Source of the DNA: Methanothrix sp.
GTDB taxonomy: Archaea > Halobacteriota > Methanosarcinia > Methanotrichales > Methanotrichaceae
NCBI GenBank assembly: GCA_023229165.1
Contig: JALNZQ010000162.1
Span: 1-6,305 of the forward strand
Direction of reading: 5' to 3'
Length of the DNA: 6,305 bases
In this document: piece after piece, positions 4,768 through 6,305 of the stretch
Layout of the letters: each line of letters opens with the position of its first letter
Numbering within the stretch: position 1 is the first letter of the stretch
Notes under the pieces: model-generated
Told to the model about the DNA's origin: nothing
What the model saw: only the letters and a program-made list of their open reading frames with translations
Databases searched by the model: none
Made by a program: the position numbers and the translations under genes

Positions 4768-5991
4768 TTAAATCGCCTCCATAATGCGGGTTATGATCTG
4801 CTCGTCTGAGAGCAGCAACGTACCGATGATGGGCTCGAACTTGATCGTCACCCCATCCATACGTACCGCCGTGCCTCCCGCTTCCAGGCCGGAAATAGCC
4901 GAGGGTATGACGACCTTGGCGGCATCCGTGGTTAAAGATCGTCGCGGATCTATGGCTATGAGCGGCTGGCGTGCCAGGGCGCGGGCTGTACCGAAGGGCA
5001 GCGCCGAGAGCGGATCGGAGCCGATGACCAGCGCCGTGTCGCATGTCTTGGCCGCGGCCAGTGCGCTGTGCTCCGGTCCGTGCGCTACCGCGCCGTCCTT
5101 AAAGGAGACGCGATTGATAAAGCCCGTCTTCTCCAGCATTAGCTCATTAAAGCCGCGCATGTTGTAGTGCCCTACCATGGGGATGACCTTGAAGGTGGTG
5201 ATCTCATTTAGCTTGGCAAGCAGCCTCTCGAAGAGCTCCATATTATCCTGCAGGGAATAGATCATGCCAAGTCCCGGAAAGATCGCTCCCCACTCGGTCT
5301 TCTTGAGGACGCTTGAGAGCTCAATCATCTTTTTTTTGTCCCCCACTTTTGGAATCTTACCCTCTAAAACGGCCAGGATCGCCTCCATGAACTGCGCGTC
5401 CCCGCCAGGTGCCACCCGGAAGTAGTAGTTGCTGCACAACTTCGCCGTGGCGGACTTTCTCACGTCCACGGCAATGCAGGTCCTCTCCTCCTCGTAGCTC
5501 TTCTGCCTCTTCTCCCCCCGCGGATAGTAAGAGAATCGCGATAGATGGCGGGGATGGCTGCTGGATGGGTCCGATCCCCAGAATATGGTGGTGTCTGCAT
5601 AGTTTCTTACATCGTCTAAAGTGCAGGTCGGAATCTTTCCCGATAAAATGCGCTCCGTTAAAATTCCCTGGCAGAATGAGGAGGTATCGTCTATGGTCGC
5701 GCCCAATTTTTCCGCCAGTCTTATGCCTGCCGCCTGCGCCTCTAATGTGGAGTTGGACCAGCCATACAGGAGCGGGCTTTTGGCGCTTTTTAAAATTTCC
5801 GCAGCCTTTGCGATTGCCCGATCCAGGTCAACCTTCTCTCCGTCGATCATGGGCACCGTCCTCTCTGTGAAGGCCGCCTGGAAGTGGCTGTGTCCCTTGC
5901 GGCAGAGGTTCTTCACATGAGAGAATGCGCCGTTTTCTAAGGCTGCCACAATATCCTCGCAGAGAAGCGAGCATCCCGTGCATATTGCCAT
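4768..5991 (-). CDS. fwdB: Formylmethanofuran dehydrogenase subunit B (catalytic)
   Basis: Subunit B holds the tungsten- or molybdenum-bispterin active site and one [4Fe-4S] cluster, and interconverts CO2 and formate inside the complex before formyl transfer by FwdA. The 407 residues begin MAICTGCSLLCED, with cluster cysteines Cys4, Cys7 and Cys11 and probably Cys30 (NLCRKG). Cys107 in DDTSSFCQGI is the expected metal ligand, equivalent to Cys118 in the Methanothermobacter protein. It is a normal Cys codon, not selenocysteine. Further hallmarks are FWGSDPSSSHPRHL (137-150), VGHYNMRG (273-280), VIGSDPLSALPFG (322-334) and VVIPSAISGLEAGGTA (360-375). The N-terminus is about 10 residues shorter than in characterised homologues. 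AGGTGA (5999-6004), 7 nt before the ATG, supports the start. A run of eight A residues on the coding strand (5330-5337) encodes Lys-Lys-Lys. Mo versus W isoenzyme is unresolved. Confidence 0.93.
   Translation of the reverse strand: MAICTGCSLLCEDIVAALENGAFSHVKNLCRKGHSHFQAAFTERTVPMIDGEKVDLDRAIAKAAEILKSAKSPLLYGWSNSTLEAQAAGIRLAEKLGATIDDTSSFCQGILTERILSGKIPTCTLDDVRNYADTTIFWGSDPSSSHPRHLSRFSYYPRGEKRQKSYEEERTCIAVDVRKSATAKLCSNYYFRVAPGGDAQFMEAILAVLEGKIPKVGDKKKMIELSSVLKKTEWGAIFPGLGMIYSLQDNMELFERLLAKLNEITTFKVIPMVGHYNMRGFNELMLEKTGFINRVSFKDGAVAHGPEHSALAAAKTCDTALVIGSDPLSALPFGTARALARQPLIAIDPRRSLTTDAAKVVIPSAISGLEAGGTAVRMDGVTIKFEPIIGTLLLSDEQIITRIMEAI
4776..4780 (-). promoter_or_regulatory. Ribosome-binding site of fwdD inside the fwdB 3' end
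   Basis: GGAGG on the minus strand spans the fwdB codons for Met-Glu-Ala near its C-terminus and lies 8 nt before the fwdD ATG. Together with the directly abutting TAA-ATG it points to stoichiometric, coupled synthesis of subunits B and D. Confidence 0.6.
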
Positions 5992-6015
5992 TTGCTTTTC
6001 ACCTTCCTCTCTTCA

Positions 6016-6300
6016 TTAAACGAACTCTATGTCCTTGCTCGGACAGGTCGCTGTGCAGGCATTGCAGAGGGTCTTGTTCGGCCCGAAGCGCCGGCATTCT
6101 TTGAGGTTGTTGGCCACCACCACTCCGTCTTCCACTCGCAAGATGACCTTTTCGCTCTCTGGGCCCAGACCCACCGCAGAGCGCGTGGGCTCTGCGGCCA
6201 CATTGACGGGACAGGCGACAACGCAGTTGCCGCAGCCAAAGCACTTCTCCGGATGTATGATCAGCCCGGTCTCCGAGGCATTCTCAATGGGGGCGATCAC
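6016..6300 (-). CDS. fwdG: FwdG-like 2[4Fe-4S] ferredoxin subunit of formylmethanofuran dehydrogenase (start uncertain)
   Basis: This is a ferredoxin-type electron-transfer subunit that would feed low-potential electrons to FwdB. From a GTG at 6300 it has 94 residues. Motif one is CFGCGNCVVACP (Cys20, 23, 26, 30). The sequence then runs PVNVAAEP and VILRVEDGVVVANNLKEC, which parallels the VEDGVV...NP-x-x-C stretch of FwdG. Motif two is Cys69-x9-Cys79-x2-Cys82-x3-Cys86-Pro. A standard motif has CxxCxxCxxxCP, so about seven residues are inserted between the first two cysteines, as in Chromatium-type ferredoxins. The frame stays open to the window edge (GAA precedes GTG) and only 5 nt of upstream sequence is visible. 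The true start may therefore lie outside, and this could be the end of a larger FwdF-type polyferredoxin. The stop is 24 nt before fwdB, indicating one operon. Confidence 0.8.
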   Translation of the reverse strand: MIAPIENASETGLIIHPEKCFGCGNCVVACPVNVAAEPTRSAVGLGPESEKVILRVEDGVVVANNLKECRRFGPNKTLCNACTATCPSKDIEFV

Positions 6301-6305
6301 TTCTC

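Noticed and set aside
5652..5700. Possible selenocysteine site in fwdB
   Set aside because: The metal ligand at residue 107 is encoded by a Cys codon (TGC), and no in-frame TGA occurs in the gene.
5409..5870. Plus-strand open frame opposite fwdB
   Set aside because: Low-complexity, proline/serine/arginine-rich translation typical of the antisense of a GC-rich gene; fwdB motifs on the other strand are decisive.

Overview
The window looks like the chromosome of a methanogenic or methane-metabolising euryarchaeon. The evidence is a formylmethanofuran dehydrogenase cluster (the CO2/formyl-methanofuran step of methanogenesis), a small archaeal-type CbiX/CfbA chelatase, GGTGA/GAGG-type Shine-Dalgarno sites, archaeal TATA-like boxes and a tRNA with no encoded CCA. 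The overall style suggests Methanotrichales (Methanothrix/Methanosaeta) or a relative. That placement is an inference I could not test.

Left half (1-2972): a nickel/cobalt handling locus. The C-terminal end of a probable CbiQ-type transmembrane component runs directly into cbiO, an ECF-transporter ATPase with an unusual C-terminal extension of about 150 residues. Convergent to it lies cbiX/cfbA (minus strand), the sirohydrochlorin chelatase that inserts Co2+ (cobalamin) or Ni2+ (coenzyme F430). Divergent from cbiX are cbiM, the substrate-binding membrane component, and a small two-helix CbiN/PDGLE-like protein. The cbiX-cbiM intergenic region holds two near-identical GGTAYGATACC palindromes exactly 20 bp apart, each next to one of the two divergent TATA-like boxes. 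This is a strong candidate for a metal-responsive operator.

Middle (2973-3364): 392 bases with no intact gene. They hold weak inverted repeats and, on the minus strand, a decayed fragment whose translation looks like the N-terminal helix-turn-helix of an IS-type transposase. It sits just downstream of the 3' end of a tRNA-Leu(UAG) gene.

Right half (3365-6305, all minus strand): a compact unit in transcription order fwdG-like ferredoxin, fwdB/fmdB, fwdD/fmdD, argF (ornithine carbamoyltransferase), tRNA-Leu. Gaps are 24, 0, 9 and 9 nt, which suggests one transcript joining C1 metabolism, arginine biosynthesis and a tRNA. The ferredoxin start is uncertain because its frame is open to the window edge. 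The fwdA, fwdC and fwdF homologues are not in the window.

I saw no CRISPR array, no intact insertion sequence and no clearly unknown multi-gene system. The most original signals are the paired palindromic operator, the CbiO extension, the split layout of the transporter genes, and the fwd-argF-tRNA unit.
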